In this document: positions 11,729 to 24,571 of the stretch, one piece after another | Position numbering within the stretch: the stretch's first letter is position 1 | Layout: every line of letters starts with the position of its first letter | Source: Filosporella fistucella | Lineage: Eukaryota > Ascomycota > Leotiomycetes > Helotiales | DNA: 64,000 nt | Assembly: GCA_030077755.1 (NCBI GenBank) | Contig: JAQJZZ010000010.1 | Span: forward strand, 806,001-870,000 | Direction: 5' to 3' | Program-made: the position numbers and the translations under genes | The notes under the pieces: generated by a model | What the model was told of the DNA's origin: nothing | Seen by the model: only the letters and a program-made list of their open reading frames with translations | Databases searched by the model: none

Positions 11729-14171
11729 ATGACTGTGGCATACGATCTCACCCATCGAGGGTCAACAACACCTCAAGGCATGCAGGGATCAGCGTTAGAG
11801 GACCGTTTTGAGGTTCTGAAGGATATTGGAGATGGCAGCTTTGGCAGCGTTGTTCTGGCTCGAGTTCGTGCTGCTGGTTCCAGTGTAGCACGACGAGGCA
11901 CTGTTGTAAGCACACTCATTAAGGTGGTGTGTGGTTGGTATTAACGCGACTTAGATTGCTATCAAGACGATGAAGAAAAACTTCGAATCGTTCGCACCAT
12001 GTCTAGAACTCCGAGAAGTCGTCTTTCTACGAACATTACCTCCTCATCAACATCTTGTCCCCGCGTTAGACATCTTCCTCGATCCTTTCAGCAAGAAGCT
12101 CCATATCGCTATGGAGTACATGGATGGCAACCTTTATCAACTGATGAAGGCCCGCGATCACAAGTGCCTTGACGTTGCCAGCGTCAAGAGCATTCTTTTC
12201 CAGATCATGCAAGGTTTGGAACACATTCACGCACATCATTTCTTTCACCGTGATATCAAACCAGAAAACATTTTGGTATCAACATCATCACAACAAGACT
12301 CGGGAACCTCATTCCGTCGATATTCAGCAATGGTTACTCCCCCTTCCACACCACCGAATTATACAGTCAAGATTGCCGACTTTGGCCTTGCACGAGAAAC
12401 ACATTCGAAACTCGCCTACACAACTTATGTATCGACAAGATGGTATCGCGCTCCAGAAGTATTATTACGAGCCGGAGAATACTCATCTCCTGTTGATATC
12501 TGGGCCATTGGAGCTATGGCGGTCGAGATTGCTACTTTGAAGCCATTGTTCCCAGGAGGAAATGAGGTTGATCAAGTCTGGCGGGTATGTGAAATTATGG
12601 GCAGCCCTGGCAATTGGTACAACAAAGCTGGAGCCAGAGTTGGAGGTGGAGATTGGAGGGAGGGAACGCGTCTTGCAGGCAAGCTTGGATTTTCTTTTCC
12701 GAAGATGGCACCCCACGCCATGGATACGATTCTTCAAACACCTCAATGGCCAGCATCACTCAGTCATTTCGTCACGTGGTGTCTGATGTGGGATCCTAAG
12801 AGTCGACCAACATCGACCCAGGCTTTAGCTCACGAATTCTTCACTGATGCCGTAGATCCATTGAGACCCAAGTCTTCTGCTTCGAAAATGCTTGGGCGCA
12901 AACATTCAGATTTGAGTTATCGTGGATCCAAGGATATGACAGATGTGGCACCAACATCGTCTTCAAAATCATCATGGTTTAGGAAATCTTTGATCGGCCG
13001 GTCCGAGAGCACTTCTGGAACCCCACCAACTGGTAAAGAGAACGTTGCTCCGCGACCTTCACCGCCAGTACATGCAACAACCGATATTCCAGTTGCGAAA
13101 ACCAGACCACAAGCTGGCAAAAGATCGACGTGGACCAATGGACAATCGAATGTGGCTCCTATGCCCATACTCCCAACAATTAAGCCAATCTCCCCACTAT
13201 CAGATGCTGTGACTGCACAAGCCAGTAGTCGGACGCCTTCATACACAGATGCATATGCTTCGAACCCGAGGCAGTCAAATATGGATGACAAGGTTGCCAA
13301 GAAGATTGGCAGACAATTGTCTGTCGCCTCGACAAATAATCACTACGCAGACATTCACAGGCAACAGGCCGAGATGGCTCTGACCGGTAACAGTGGATTG
13401 GCATCGCCTCCAAATGGTCAAAAAGAAAGCTTTTTCTCGCACCTCAGGAAACGCGCGAGGAGATTCTCGGGCAGGCAATCAGCAACACCAATCTCCCCAA
13501 AGTCAATGGACATTGAAGCACAGGCAGGATGTGGACCTTGGGCCAGCAACCGATCTTCGATGATTGTTGATGGAGCTCAGTTGCCAAGTCCAATACAAAA
13601 GGTGGATACTTATGAGGCTCTGGACAAAGCTCTAAGGAATGTCCAGCAAAACCTAGACTCGCCCCAGAACGCTACTGCTCCAGTACCACCAAATCACCTT
13701 GTAAACCCAAGTAGTGTACTGAAACGTCACCATTCTCTTCCTCAACAACAGCCACGATCGGTGGACAACCTCCGAGGCTCTGGGCCAATTTCCAGCCGAA
13801 CGAGGCGGTCTCAAGTGCCAGGAGGAGCTCGGCAATATGAGACTCCAGACGAGGAAGACGAGTTACTAGACGAGGTTCTTTCAAGTACGCACAAAGCGAT
13901 GAAGAAGATGGACAGGAACTCGATTCAAAATGATAGTCGACAACCATTACGGCAGTCGAACAGCAACTTGGCTCTATCAAATCCTTACCCCACCCCTTCA
14001 CCTTCTGCGAGTGGCAATCAAGTACTCTTCGGCCAAGGAATTGCTCAGGTAACACCCTCAAAAGCACCTACGAGCAACAAACAATCTTCGACACCACCAT
14101 ATGATTATGAAGAGAACGAATGGGCTGCATCAGCAGCTGCTAGCATTTTTGCGGCGTCGAGCCGATTTTAG
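11729..14171 (+). CDS. Ime2/RCK (MAK)-type Ser/Thr protein kinase
   Basis: Exons 11729-11905 and 11955-14171 give 797 aa. The kinase domain spans about residues 25-355. It has glycine loop GDGSFGSV, catalytic lysine in IAIKTMKK (about 63), HRDIKPEN (about 157-164), DFGLARE (about 200), an activation loop with the TTY dual-phosphorylation site followed by VSTRWYRAPE, and DIWAIGAMAVE. The TxY loop plus a long tail is typical of the Ime2/RCK/MAK family (yeast Ime2, Aspergillus ImeB, Ustilago Crk1), which controls meiosis, development and light or mating responses. A Ser/Thr-rich insert of about 27 residues sits between the HRD and DFG motifs. The tail (about 440 residues) is disordered, rich in Ser, Pro and Gln. 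All catalytic residues are present, so it should be active. The family call is firm; orthology to a named gene is likely. Confidence 0.9.
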
Positions 14172-17100
14172 ATGAGGCTCATTAGGCCTCGTCAGTCTGT
14201 AAATCATAGGAGGAAAAGTTTTTATTGCATCTATCTACATTGCACGGTGTTGCGGTATCTGAGGCATCATGGAGACCTCGCAATTAAATTAGCTTTCGTA
14301 CGTTCCTTTATCGTCAACAAATGGGGATATCATCTGCTCGATCACTGGGGGGGTTTAGCGTGTACATTTCAGGCGTCATGTCAAAGTGCTTTTTTTCCGA
14401 TTGCTTGACACCAACACCACTTTGTTTCTCATTTTAAACTTTCGGCTCTTTCCTTTACTCTCTATTGATATACTTCATACCCGGATGGATGACGTCGAGC
14501 GAATCGTGCGTAGATGCATTAGCTCACGTCATGTTTTCCTAGTGCTGTTTGCTTGTTCTTTTAGGTTCCCGTTTGGGGCACCTGTGGCTTGTGCTTGTGC
14601 TGTTTTTGGCTTCAAATACCCCTTATAGACTGCACGATAAGAATTTGATTGAGAGGCTAGCAATACGCCTGTATGGAAAGGAGGAGAGAGGCTTGGTAGA
14701 TGGTGGAGGTGGCGGAAGGCCCACAAAAAATCAATACACTCATTCGAATCTCATTTGTCGTCCTTGTTTTGGTAGTGTGGCATAGATGATGGTGTATGTG
14801 AGGAGGGGATGAGCTGTGCTGGGCATGCTGGGGATGTTTAGGTCTCTTGTAGCAGCGCGTTCGTGCTGGAATATATCATCTCACACTATCTGTCTGTCTT
14901 GCGTCTACGGGTAAATACCCGACTTTCCTTGTGACTTTGTACCTATCTATATAGCTATAATATCTGTGGGCCATATACCTGCAGGGTATCTCTTATGTTT
15001 GGACTTTGGCTGGGTATAGGCTGGGATAGGAAGGAAATGGGAAATATAGTATAGCATACACCACGCTGAGCGTGAGTTTCGTATTTAATCTGGAGAGAGG
15101 AGCGGAGATGTAATATATTTGTATATAGTATGAGAGGAGGATGGAATAAAATAATTCTACCTTCCTGTTTGGTTTCTCGTTTTTCTTCTTACCGCAAAAG
15201 TGATCTTAGGTGAATCAGTAAAAAGCATAGAGAAGAGAATGATATAGCCGTATAACCATTAGACTCAGATACGAAAAATACCCCACTAGCCACCTGGCAA
15301 ACGGGTACCTGCTCGTCGGAGTGGAGTCGGAGTGAGGTGTTCGTCAATTAGTCTTGAGTAAGGGTAGGTAGAAGTGGGGTTGTGGGGAGTGTATGTGTTG
15401 GCACTTTCGAATTTTTTAAGTTTGAGGTTTGAGTGTTTGTAAAGTTTATGCAGAGGTGGAGACATGGGTTGGAGAGGACCCTGCAGATCTCAGCGGTAGG
15501 GGAGGGTTGGAGATTGAGATGTGAGATTCATTGGGTTTTTGGGAGGTGGGAGGGACGGTCGTTAAGGTTTGAATTAGGGGAGGTATCTTGACATTTCAAT
15601 GGAGGTGAGGGGAAAGTAAGACAGAGGGAAGACGGGGAAGGGATTGTCTTAGCGATATAGAGAAAGAGGAAGGGAAGGGAAGAAGGAGAGAATAGGAACA
15701 GGGGAATGGGAGGTATCGATAGAGAAGATGAAAAGAGCAGAATAGGAATAGGAATGAGGAGCTATCGAAAGATGGCTTTCTCGTTGAGGAAGTAGTGCAT
15801 CGCGGGGAAGAGGATGTGGAGAGAGATGTTAGACATTAGCACATTTTAGCTTCCACCTTTATTTGCTAAGGAACTTACCACTCGGGTCGCGGAACTCTGT
15901 AGGTGAATAGTGAAATTTGTTTCAGTTTCATTCTACATCAAACAATATCCTTTTGATTGAAGGTAAAGCAATTGTCAAATCTCAATTCCTAGAGCTTTCC
16001 TAAATAGGCTCATTCGTTCTTGTTTGAGGAGATTAGTCTAGTACTGTGAAGTATATAAAGCATGACTCTCACTACATATTGTTTACCATGACAGAAAAAG
16101 TGTTGACGATCCAGGGATAGGGACCAGGCGATTTCAGAAAGGGGCAAGTTGGGTTGGAGATTTTAGGGCTTTATAGAGTAGAGAGGTAGTGAGGGGTGCT
16201 GAAAAACGAGGGAGTGGACGAGTAATGATAATGGTTGCGAATGTGGAAAGTGGGAGAGCGCATTGACAATGACCGGGTGTTGACGACAGTTGTTTAAAAC
16301 GAAAAGGACGAGGACAGGATCTAGCCAAAAGCTGAAATTCTTAGTGAACCCTTTCGGATCGTTCTCACTGGACTCTACGGATGTGAGGAATATTTGCAGA
16401 AGAAAACTTCCCTGGCAGCTTATTACTGAAACTAGGAATGCAGCTTGCGAGACTACTGCAATGTCCGCTGACTCAAAAATTGTATTGAAATGCTGATATA
16501 TAGAGAGAGTAAGAAACCAAAGGTAGATAGATAGTGAGTTCGAAAGAGAAACCTAGCAGGCACGTAGGCGGCGTACCAAGAGATTCGAGGGGAAGAGCAG
16601 AAAAAATTGTAACTGAAGTCGACACAATAGATTTCGATGTTGCTCTTTACCTTCGTTATCAGAAATCCTTCGTACAGAATATAGTGACAAAATCATCCTT
16701 TAAGCTGCACTGCAACTTCAATACTACTTAGCCATTGCTCCCTCTCAAATGCTTCTGTCTCGAGAGAAGTAATCAAGAAAGAGGCAGGGGTGAGCATACT
16801 TGATCTGTATAAGTTCTTCATCACCAGGCTACAGGGAACTTAGCCATTCATGTCTATCGTAAGTAAGGAGGTCCACAGTGAGGCCATCCATTCAGTAGTC
16901 CCTAATTCTCTTTTCAGGTCTAAAATATTGAGAAGTTCAAGTGACAATATGCGTCCACGTTGGTCTTTGCTTCAGAATTACCTTAGAAACAAGTAAGTTC
17001 AGGTTTGAATGAAATCCGATTTGAAACCTCTCTTGACTGATCTCTGCATTCCACTACATCGCTGCCTAAACTCTCACATACTTAGCACGGATTTGATGCA

Positions 17101-17269
17101 AGATATGACGGACTGTTTTTGGCGTTCATTTACATGTCACTATCTGTTTTGGATCTCATCACTCAACTCGCTCACTTTTGGCCCATTTAATCGAACTCCT
17201 GCTCTCTGCCTCATACATCATGATTCGTCCATAGCCTCACCATCGACGACAACGTTCCCGTGCTTGTCT
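14172..17269. other. Intergenic region (3' ends of two convergent genes)
   Basis: The kinase and the dicer gene converge on this 3.1-kb stretch. It holds their 3' UTRs and a strongly purine-rich plus-strand tract at about 15480-15730. No supported gene was found. The open frames here are short and lack recognisable protein features. Confidence 0.55.
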
Positions 17270-20200
17270 TCATCTGTGGCACTTTGTCCCCCCGCTCAAG
17301 ACTTTAACGGCTTGCTCTGCTGCCCGAGTCTTGACCTCTTCCTTCCCCACTCCATCCCCAATACTTACGATCATCTCGCCACCAACAAAGACCGTACATC
17401 CGTACTCTAATCCATCCCCACTCGTCTTCTTCGTACATTCGATTACATATTTGACCTCCTTACTATCTGCCAATATCCCCAACTCCTCTTTAGGATGCAA
17501 AACATGTACTCCATCTTTCAAGATCCTCTCGAAATATGGCAAAATGCCCATCCGTCTCACAACAGATCTACATTCATCAAATGATCCGGAGTCGATCCAT
17601 ATAGCTCCAAGAAGAGATTCAACAACATCAGAGAAAAACTTCTGAGCTTGGAGTCGGGAGAGGAGGGCCCAGGGGTAGTGGGTCCCAGTTTGAATAGCAT
17701 TGTTGATACTCTCACGGAGTTCTGCATGGACCTTTGCAGTTGACATTTCTGCAGCAGCAAGAGAATGAGAAGTGTGGCGTAGGAACCGCCATAGAGGCAT
17801 TGCTATTGTCTTTGTGTTTTCCGTGATCTTGGGATACCCATATGCTGAATCGGCGTCCAGGGCGAGATCGATAACTTCCTGATTTATGGACCATTCCATG
17901 CATATAAAGGCGAGGAAATCGGCGTTGACGAGAGCAGTACGTAGAAGATGCATCTTTACGTGTGATAGAGGGTGGGGGTACATTTCTGCGACGATGATAT
18001 TGTCTAAGATTGAGTCGCCAAGAAACTCGAAGCGCTCGAGGGATGCAGATGCTGTATTGCATGAAGCATGCGTCATTGCTTCGACTAGGAGGGACTTCCT
18101 CTGGAACCTATACCCGATAAGAGTTTCCAGAGTCCCTAGTGTGGAAGGGAGTTCGATTATAGGTGCCCTTGAAAACAAAGACATTTGCCTGTCCTCGAGT
18201 GGCTGCCAGTGAAGTTCTGGGACGAAGACTTGGAGACACGCAAGTGCTTTCTCAATGCCTCCATCAAGCATTGCTGCCCCAATCAGAGCTTCTACCACAT
18301 CCGCTAAAACCTTAGTAGACATGTCCCTCTTTCCATCTGTCGGCAGCTGAAGAACATCATCAATATAAGGAGGACGCCATTTGAGTCCAGTGAATTGTTT
18401 CGTGATGATATATCGGTCTAGGCCAATCTCCATGGCAGCCCTGGATAATCTAGAGTTTGATACAATTCGATCCTTCTTTGCAGATAGATATCCCTCATGC
18501 CAAAGAAAGTATTCTCCGATAAGTTGAACAGAAGTACACATCTTCAGAATCGAATCTCCCAAGAACTCCAAGCGTTGATAATTTGCGTTTTCTCTAGCAC
18601 TAGATGCACAGATAGCTGTAACAATAAGACTCAAATTTGAGATATTGACACTTTTGAGAATGGTTTTGGAGAGTTCATCAGCAATGAGGTAGAGTTCGAA
18701 CTGATGTATAATAGATGGGAGAAGAAGACCAAATTGTACAAATTTCCAAGGCATTTTGTCAATCGTGCATCTTGAAGTTGGAAGTACGATAGAATATTCC
18801 TTTCGTGAAGTCACAGGGAAGGCTTGGATTGGGTGTAGAAAGTCCATTCGTCTTGAAAGTCGTGTGAGGCTTAGGTGCGGGCAATCTGGGCTACTGTCAT
18901 AGTCGACATATGGATTTTTGACTTGTGTAATAGGTGGCTTGCTGGAGAGAATGCCGTTTAGGATGTAGGTGATATTTGGATCGGTTTTGTCACGAATCAG
19001 ACCAGACTGTTGATGCAATTGATATCCACTTGTTAATGCTTCAGATCCTACATGTTGAGCTGGAGAGTGTGTTGTATTTGCAGAGAATTGAATGACCAGA
19101 GGCTTTGTGGTAACCAGAAATCGTGAGCCAAATGCAGCTTGAAGAATAGCTCTGGTGTCTTCTGGCGCCCTTACTCGACCGTCTTTGTGAGTCGCTTGCG
19201 TCCTTGTCTTGTGTGTGATGGTAATCTCTGTTTGAGAATCCCAAAAGACTCGAAACGGGGAGACTTCAGGGGCATCCACTGGAAGATAGACGTTAAATTC
19301 GAGGTCTCCAGCTGTGATCGTAGATTGCATGATTTCGGCTTCAACATCATTCCATGCTTTGGCAATTTTAATCCATGGATTAATTTGTTCATTGACTGAA
19401 ACAATGGAGGCACGGGTTTCCACCACGGATACCTTCAACTCCTCGAGAATTTCATCGTGTCTCATTAGAGGAAGCAAATTGTCGTTGACGAGTCCAGTAC
19501 GATACAAAGCAACATATGCCTCGAAAGCAGCATCCTTTATCGCATTCCTCTCGCTCTTCCATAGTTTTTGACTCTCGGCTACTCGTACTGCTTCAGTAAC
19601 AGACGTTGGAAGAATAACCTTGCAGCGTATGAGACCTCCATCGAATGATGTGCATATGAATTCTGGTCGGAGATCGACATATGCTTTCTGTGGAAGTGTG
19701 GCGCAGAAATGATAGAGGTGAGAAACAGAGTTATCGAGGTCAAGCAATGCTTGAGTGTGTTTAACTTCAAAGGCTCTGTCATCTGGTTCCTCTTCATCCT
19801 CGCATAGTAAGAGTTCCTGTAACGTCCGCATTTCGTCTTCGTAAAGCTCTCTCATATCCGCTTCAAGTTGGACCCACTCAGTAGGTTCCTGGTCTTGCTC
19901 TTCGAAAAGTAAAACCAGTCTAGAATCTCGATGTCTGGCACGGCCTCGTCTTTGTACGAATGATTTTAGGTTTGCTGGTTTGGTGAAGCATAAGACGAGA
20001 TTACAAGCAGGAACATCTATCCCTTCCTCAAGAACGCTAGTCGCAACAACTAGGTTGATCTTCCCGGTCTTGAACATGGAAAGGGCGTCTTTTTGAGCAT
20101 CCATATCGACTAGATCACCAAAGTTTCGGGCGCGACTAGTATGGTTTGATGTACCAACCATAGTGCCAATTCTGAACATTTCCCGAGTGAGCGGGTGCAC

Positions 20201-21882
20201 TGAGAGTAGATGGGCAAGCACGCAAACCATTGCTCGTTCCTGTGCAGTCAGTACAGTTGTTTATGGTCATAGAAATAATGACTCACCTGGACAAATATGA
20301 TACCAGAAAACATTGTACAATCCTGTTGAAGTACTTCGATCATTTTCGTAACTTTGTCAGTCACCAACGGTATCTGAGCTGGAAGTTGAGAATCACTTCT
20401 TGAAATCTCAACATTCTTCAGAATCTTTGCAAGGTATTGCTTCTCGGCACTTGTCACGTCCCAGCTTTCTAGGAAGTTCTCTGTTTCTTTCGAAACTTTC
20501 ATAACATTAGCTACCACTTGCGAAACGTAGTAGTCTGCCGCCCAGCCGCCAAGTTCTCGACATATTCTGAGAGTGGTGGCATAAAAACTTTTCATTTGAT
20601 CATGACACCATGTTTTATGGCTCATCAGAATTTTCTCTAGTTTTCGCCTGTTCTTCTCACTATCTTCTTTTCGTAAGCTGATAACATATGGATCTTCGAA
20701 GATATTTAAGTTCCTGTAGGCTTGACCCAGACTCTGTATTGTGCGGGTGTAGGACATTAGCGAAATTTCTGGGGGTAGATTTTCATGGTAGACCTGGAGG
20801 AGTACAGGTAGCTTGACTTGCATCCTAAGCTCAGCACGATGTTTCGTGGGAATGCGACATATAGCGTCAAGTGTCTCCTCAATACCAAAAAGTGAGCTGG
20901 GATCAGATCTCATAACTGGTGAAGCTGTGAGGCCGAGTATATGAGGAATGGGTAAGTCTTGTGCTTTCCGCTTGTGGTAGAAATTGAGCATGATCTTGGC
21001 ACCGGCAGCTCTTCCGATACAATTATGGGCTGTGAAGTTAGCATAACTGTGAAGGTTCGAAATATAGTCTTACCTTCGTCGAAAACAATCAGAGCCAGCT
21101 TGTCCATTTTTACAAAGCCATGTGTGAGAGCATCAAGCAAAATTTGATACGTTGAGACGACAACCCTGACATTCTTCAGAACAGCATCCCACAATCTTTG
21201 ATCGCTCCATCGATCAACGCCATCAGCACCGCTCAGAAATTTCACTTGTACAGATTTGAGTTGTGACTGGATATATTCAAATTGCTGAAAGCAGAGTGAT
21301 ACGGTGGGAGCAAGAAACCAGATAATCTACGTTTCTTAGAAAGCGGATCTCCCAACAATAAATTGCTAACTCACCTGGTGGGATGGCGCTCGTTCTAACT
21401 CATGGTGCATACGCATGACAGCTCTGCCCTTTGTATTAGTATGAAACAGAAACTTTCAAGTGAACCAGATCGATTGAAATCAAATATCTGTTGCAGAGCG
21501 TTGGGTGTGCAAGTAACTTGGCTTCCTCTTTCTCACCATTTCGAACCCGTTTTGTTCGCCAGAAAAGTACACAAAACTATCGTGAAGACGACAGGCAAAA
21601 AACTCACATATGAGTTTTCCCACTCCCAGTATCCATAGCAACAATAATATTCCTCCTTAAACTCTCCTCCACCATCTCCATCTGATACGGTCTTGGCTTG
21701 ATAGCCACAGTCTCCTCGTTCAAGCTCAACGAAATACGATAAGCAGAGCCATCATCACTCATATCTTCGATACCAGTGAGGTCTTCTACTATCTCATTTG
21801 AGATGATAGGTAGCTCATCGTCGTCAGGCTGAGGGCCAAGTTCCGGAGATGAGATGTCTGTTTCTGGACTCGAAGAATCCAT
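17270..21882 (-). CDS. dcl2: Dicer-like protein, DCL-2 type
   Basis: Five exons: 21882-21608, 21423-21375, 21326-21074, 21029-20287 and 20239-17270, giving 1429 aa. Domains in order: DExH helicase with Walker A MDTGSGKT (83-90) and DEAH (about 191-194); helicase C block with [12 protein letters not shown] and [14 protein letters not shown]; dicer dimerisation domain (about 560-660); RNase IIIa with [10 protein letters not shown] (about 994) and DVVEALIGA (about 1087); RNase IIIb with [10 protein letters not shown] (about 1176) and DVVESLLGA (about 1312). Acidic catalytic residues are kept in both RNase III domains, so the enzyme should cut dsRNA into small RNAs. No clear PAZ domain was seen, which is usual for fungal dicers. 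Size fits DCL-2 (about 1400 aa) better than DCL-1 (about 1500-1600), but DCL-1 is not excluded. The start was chosen because the helicase follows directly in frame. Confidence 0.92.
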
Positions 21883-22324
21883 TTTGGCCGAGCGATGAGT
21901 GATTTGCAGGCGGAACTGTGAGCAAGAGGACAAGATTAGATGGGATTTAGGAGAAGTTGATCGATGAAGCGGAAGGAACTTAGGTGTCGTTGTAGTTGGT
22001 GAGGCCCTGGTTGAAACGAGGCTGGCATGCAAGGCAGCCTTCCTTCCGCTTCCTTCCCTACAGCTTATTATCGCGTGACAGAATCTGCAGCTGCTGATTT
22101 GGGTAGACCATCTCATCAATCTCCAGCTTCAAGCAAACTGTATCAACATTGTGTGCTTGAGGTAAAGAACTATTTTAAGCCGTTTGTGAGGTCCGTGATA
22201 AACTTTACAGAACGAGGTGCGGGCCGGGCCGAGATCCCCAAGGAGGATTAACCTCAACCTCAAGTCACTTCAATCTCATCCCTTTTTCATCACATCAAAA
22301 ATCCTCCTGGCCCTCAGTCTGCAA
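21883..22324. promoter_or_regulatory. Shared divergent promoter, dcl2 / 2H-phosphoesterase
   Basis: Only about 0.44 kb separates the dicer ATG (minus) from the first likely ATG of the plus-strand neighbour (0.33 kb if the upstream ATG at 22217 is used). The genes probably share a bidirectional promoter. I see no clear TATA box or long palindrome. Confidence 0.55.
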
Positions 22325-23209
22325 ATGAGATTCCTTCGCCCTGGATATCTCTCAAGAGTTTTCTATTCTACCAGAACTGTCCGGATTTATAAACTAAAAA
22401 TGCCGCCTTCACCTCCTCTCACTCATTTCCTCTGCATACCCCTCGTCACCCCAGCTTCCAAGCCGCAGCTCCAAGCTTCGCTCTCAAAATTCAAAGCACA
22501 TCTCTCATCTCTGACCGATCTCCCAGATGGCTTACTAGACAGAGCCGTCAGGCCTCTTGGGACATTACACTTAACACTCGGTGTAATGTCTCTGCTTACC
22601 CCAGAAAAGGTGGAGGAAGCGTTATCTGTATTACGATCACTGGATCTGAAAACTATAGTCGAAGGATCTCTTTCAAACTCGGTCTCCAAGGCTTCTACCC
22701 AGAAGTCAACTCCACTACCAAACAAGTCTTCAGAAACACAGAATGAGCAGCCACCATCTCTCAGTATCACGCTGCAAGGCTTAGTCCCTATGCAAGCACC
22801 CCAAAAAACCACCGTGCTCTACGCCCCCCCCCTCGATCCAACCCTCTCTATCTATAATTTCTGTCTCGCGCTCAAGAAGAATTTCAGCGATGCAGGTTTA
22901 ATAATCGAGGACTCCAGGCCTCTTCTCTTACACGCTACAATATTGAATACAGTGTATGCTAAGCCTAGTCCTAGATCTGGGAATAGTAACGCAAGAGGCA
23001 ATGGGAGAGGGAGAGGAAGGAAAGAGAGAATTACGGTTGATGCAAGGGACCTCATCGAGGAATTCGAGGAGATGAAATGGATGGTTGATGGAAAGGTGGA
23101 GAAAGTAGCGATTTGTAGGATGGGAGCTAAGAAAGTTGAAGAGGTGGAGGGAGAGGATACTGGATTAGGGGAGGAGTACGTAGTTGAAGGGAGTGTGAAT
23201 ATGCCTTGA
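22325..23209 (+). CDS. 2H phosphoesterase, AKAP7/ASCC1-like (2'-5' RNA ligase-like)
   Basis: A single-exon protein of 294 aa from 22325, 269 aa from 22400, or longer from 22217; the frame is open throughout. It carries two H-x-T motifs spaced as in 2H phosphoesterases: HLTLGV and, about 120 residues later, HATILNT. The first motif follows RAVRPLGTL, as in the AKAP7 nuclear-localisation-like domain shared with ASCC1. Such proteins act on RNA ends or 2',5'- and cyclic-phosphate bonds; the substrate here is unknown. The 22325 start adds a 25-residue basic leader with no acidic residue (MRFLRPGYLSR), resembling a mitochondrial presequence. The 22400 start (MPPSPP) has a better A-rich context. A Gly/Arg/Asn linker precedes the C-terminal part. 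It sits head-to-head with the dicer gene. Confidence 0.85.
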   Translation: MRFLRPGYLSRVFYSTRTVRIYKLKMPPSPPLTHFLCIPLVTPASKPQLQASLSKFKAHLSSLTDLPDGLLDRAVRPLGTLHLTLGVMSLLTPEKVEEALSVLRSLDLKTIVEGSLSNSVSKASTQKSTPLPNKSSETQNEQPPSLSITLQGLVPMQAPQKTTVLYAPPLDPTLSIYNFCLALKKNFSDAGLIIEDSRPLLLHATILNTVYAKPSPRSGNSNARGNGRGRGRKERITVDARDLIEEFEEMKWMVDGKVEKVAICRMGAKKVEEVEGEDTGLGEEYVVEGSVNMP

Positions 23210-24571
23210 TGCTTTAAAGTTTTGAGAGTTTGCAAGTGAGGAGTATATTGATGCTAAATGCCTTATGCTGAGAACTATCTGCTGGAGATTCGGGAAAATG
23301 TCAAGTGAAATAAGGGATCATGCCCGGAGTTGAGAAACTGCTTGGATGCATGAACTTCCCGAACTATCTCCTTCTATGATATGGTCAAATGTTAAACAAC
23401 GGAATATAGGTATAATAAGAGAGTTCATGATACCCATCAGGACATGGTTGATGAACGTGCGTCAGAAGTTTTGCTTTCAGGGTGTTTGTAATGTTGACTT
23501 CATATACCCATACCAAAGCCTCCGAGGGACTAACGAGTCGCAGAGGAAATGCGATACAGAGTGGAGCGTAAACGGTGAGCCAGACATGAAATACTAGTAC
23601 GGGCTCAACTATACGTAGCATAGTTCCTTGCTTGACAGAAAAAGGAGTCAATATTGATATAGCAAGTAAATAGCATAGGTGGTTCGAATTCGGAACCCCT
23701 GCTAAGTCATAGTAGCTCTAAAAACAAGCAGAGAAAAAACTAACAGTGATTTCGCTATCGCAGCATTTCTATGTGTGAATCCATAGCCATCGAGGAAAAG
23801 AAGAGATATATTCGATGAGTGAATTGAGCTGTATGCCTGTCTCGCTGGGTCACTGCGCTTGTTGAAGATTGAAAACATGCACCACATATGCTTGGCCAGG
23901 TTATTCTCCGGCCACCATTGGATGTGAACTGCATTGTTTGCTTCAGTTCTCTCTACGAGTGGGTATTGGTTATGTTTGGAGTTATGACGAGATTTGAGGA
24001 GGATCAGCAAAGAATTGGAAATGTGAAGTATTCTGACCTCTTGAAGCGTCTGAGGAGAGAATATTTAACTCTGGGTAAACAGATGGAAAATATAGGCAAC
24101 GGTGCTCTGGGTTGAATAGGATGGTATCTAATATAGGAAAAAACACAAACAAGTTTAAATACCCGCTCTGAAAACATCTTGAACGCGTCTACACCCCATT
24201 TTTGATCTCACAATCATAACCTGCTCTGTCAAAACCCATCTGGGCCGAAGGCATATCCATTTTGATTACCGCACCGTAGCGCAGAGAAATCATTATGCAC
24301 CCCGACAATCCCAAGTACCGTAGCATCCTTGAGACAAAATCAAAAGTCGGGAGAAAATTCTGGTCGGAAAGAAGAAAGAAACACCATTATGCCATGCCGT
24401 GAAAGGAGAAAATGCAGATCCAGACGCCGAGCTATGGGGAGCATTGTCCTAAGAGAGGCTCAATTGCCCAGTGAACCTCAATGTCGACACCAGAAACCCA
24501 GCGACGTGTTTGTTGCTTTGCGCCATTGAGAATTCCGGTACGAGAACGTGCATCTATGCGCCTGTGTGCGC
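23210..24571. other. Intergenic region, no gene seen
   Basis: This lies between the 3' ends of two convergent genes. Open frames are under about 105 codons, lack recognisable content and are not joined by good splice sites. Confidence 0.55.

Noticed and set aside
23680..23705. tRNA T-arm-like GGTTCGAATTCGG
   Set aside because: The flanking bases cannot form the T-stem or an acceptor stem, and no A-box lies at the right distance.
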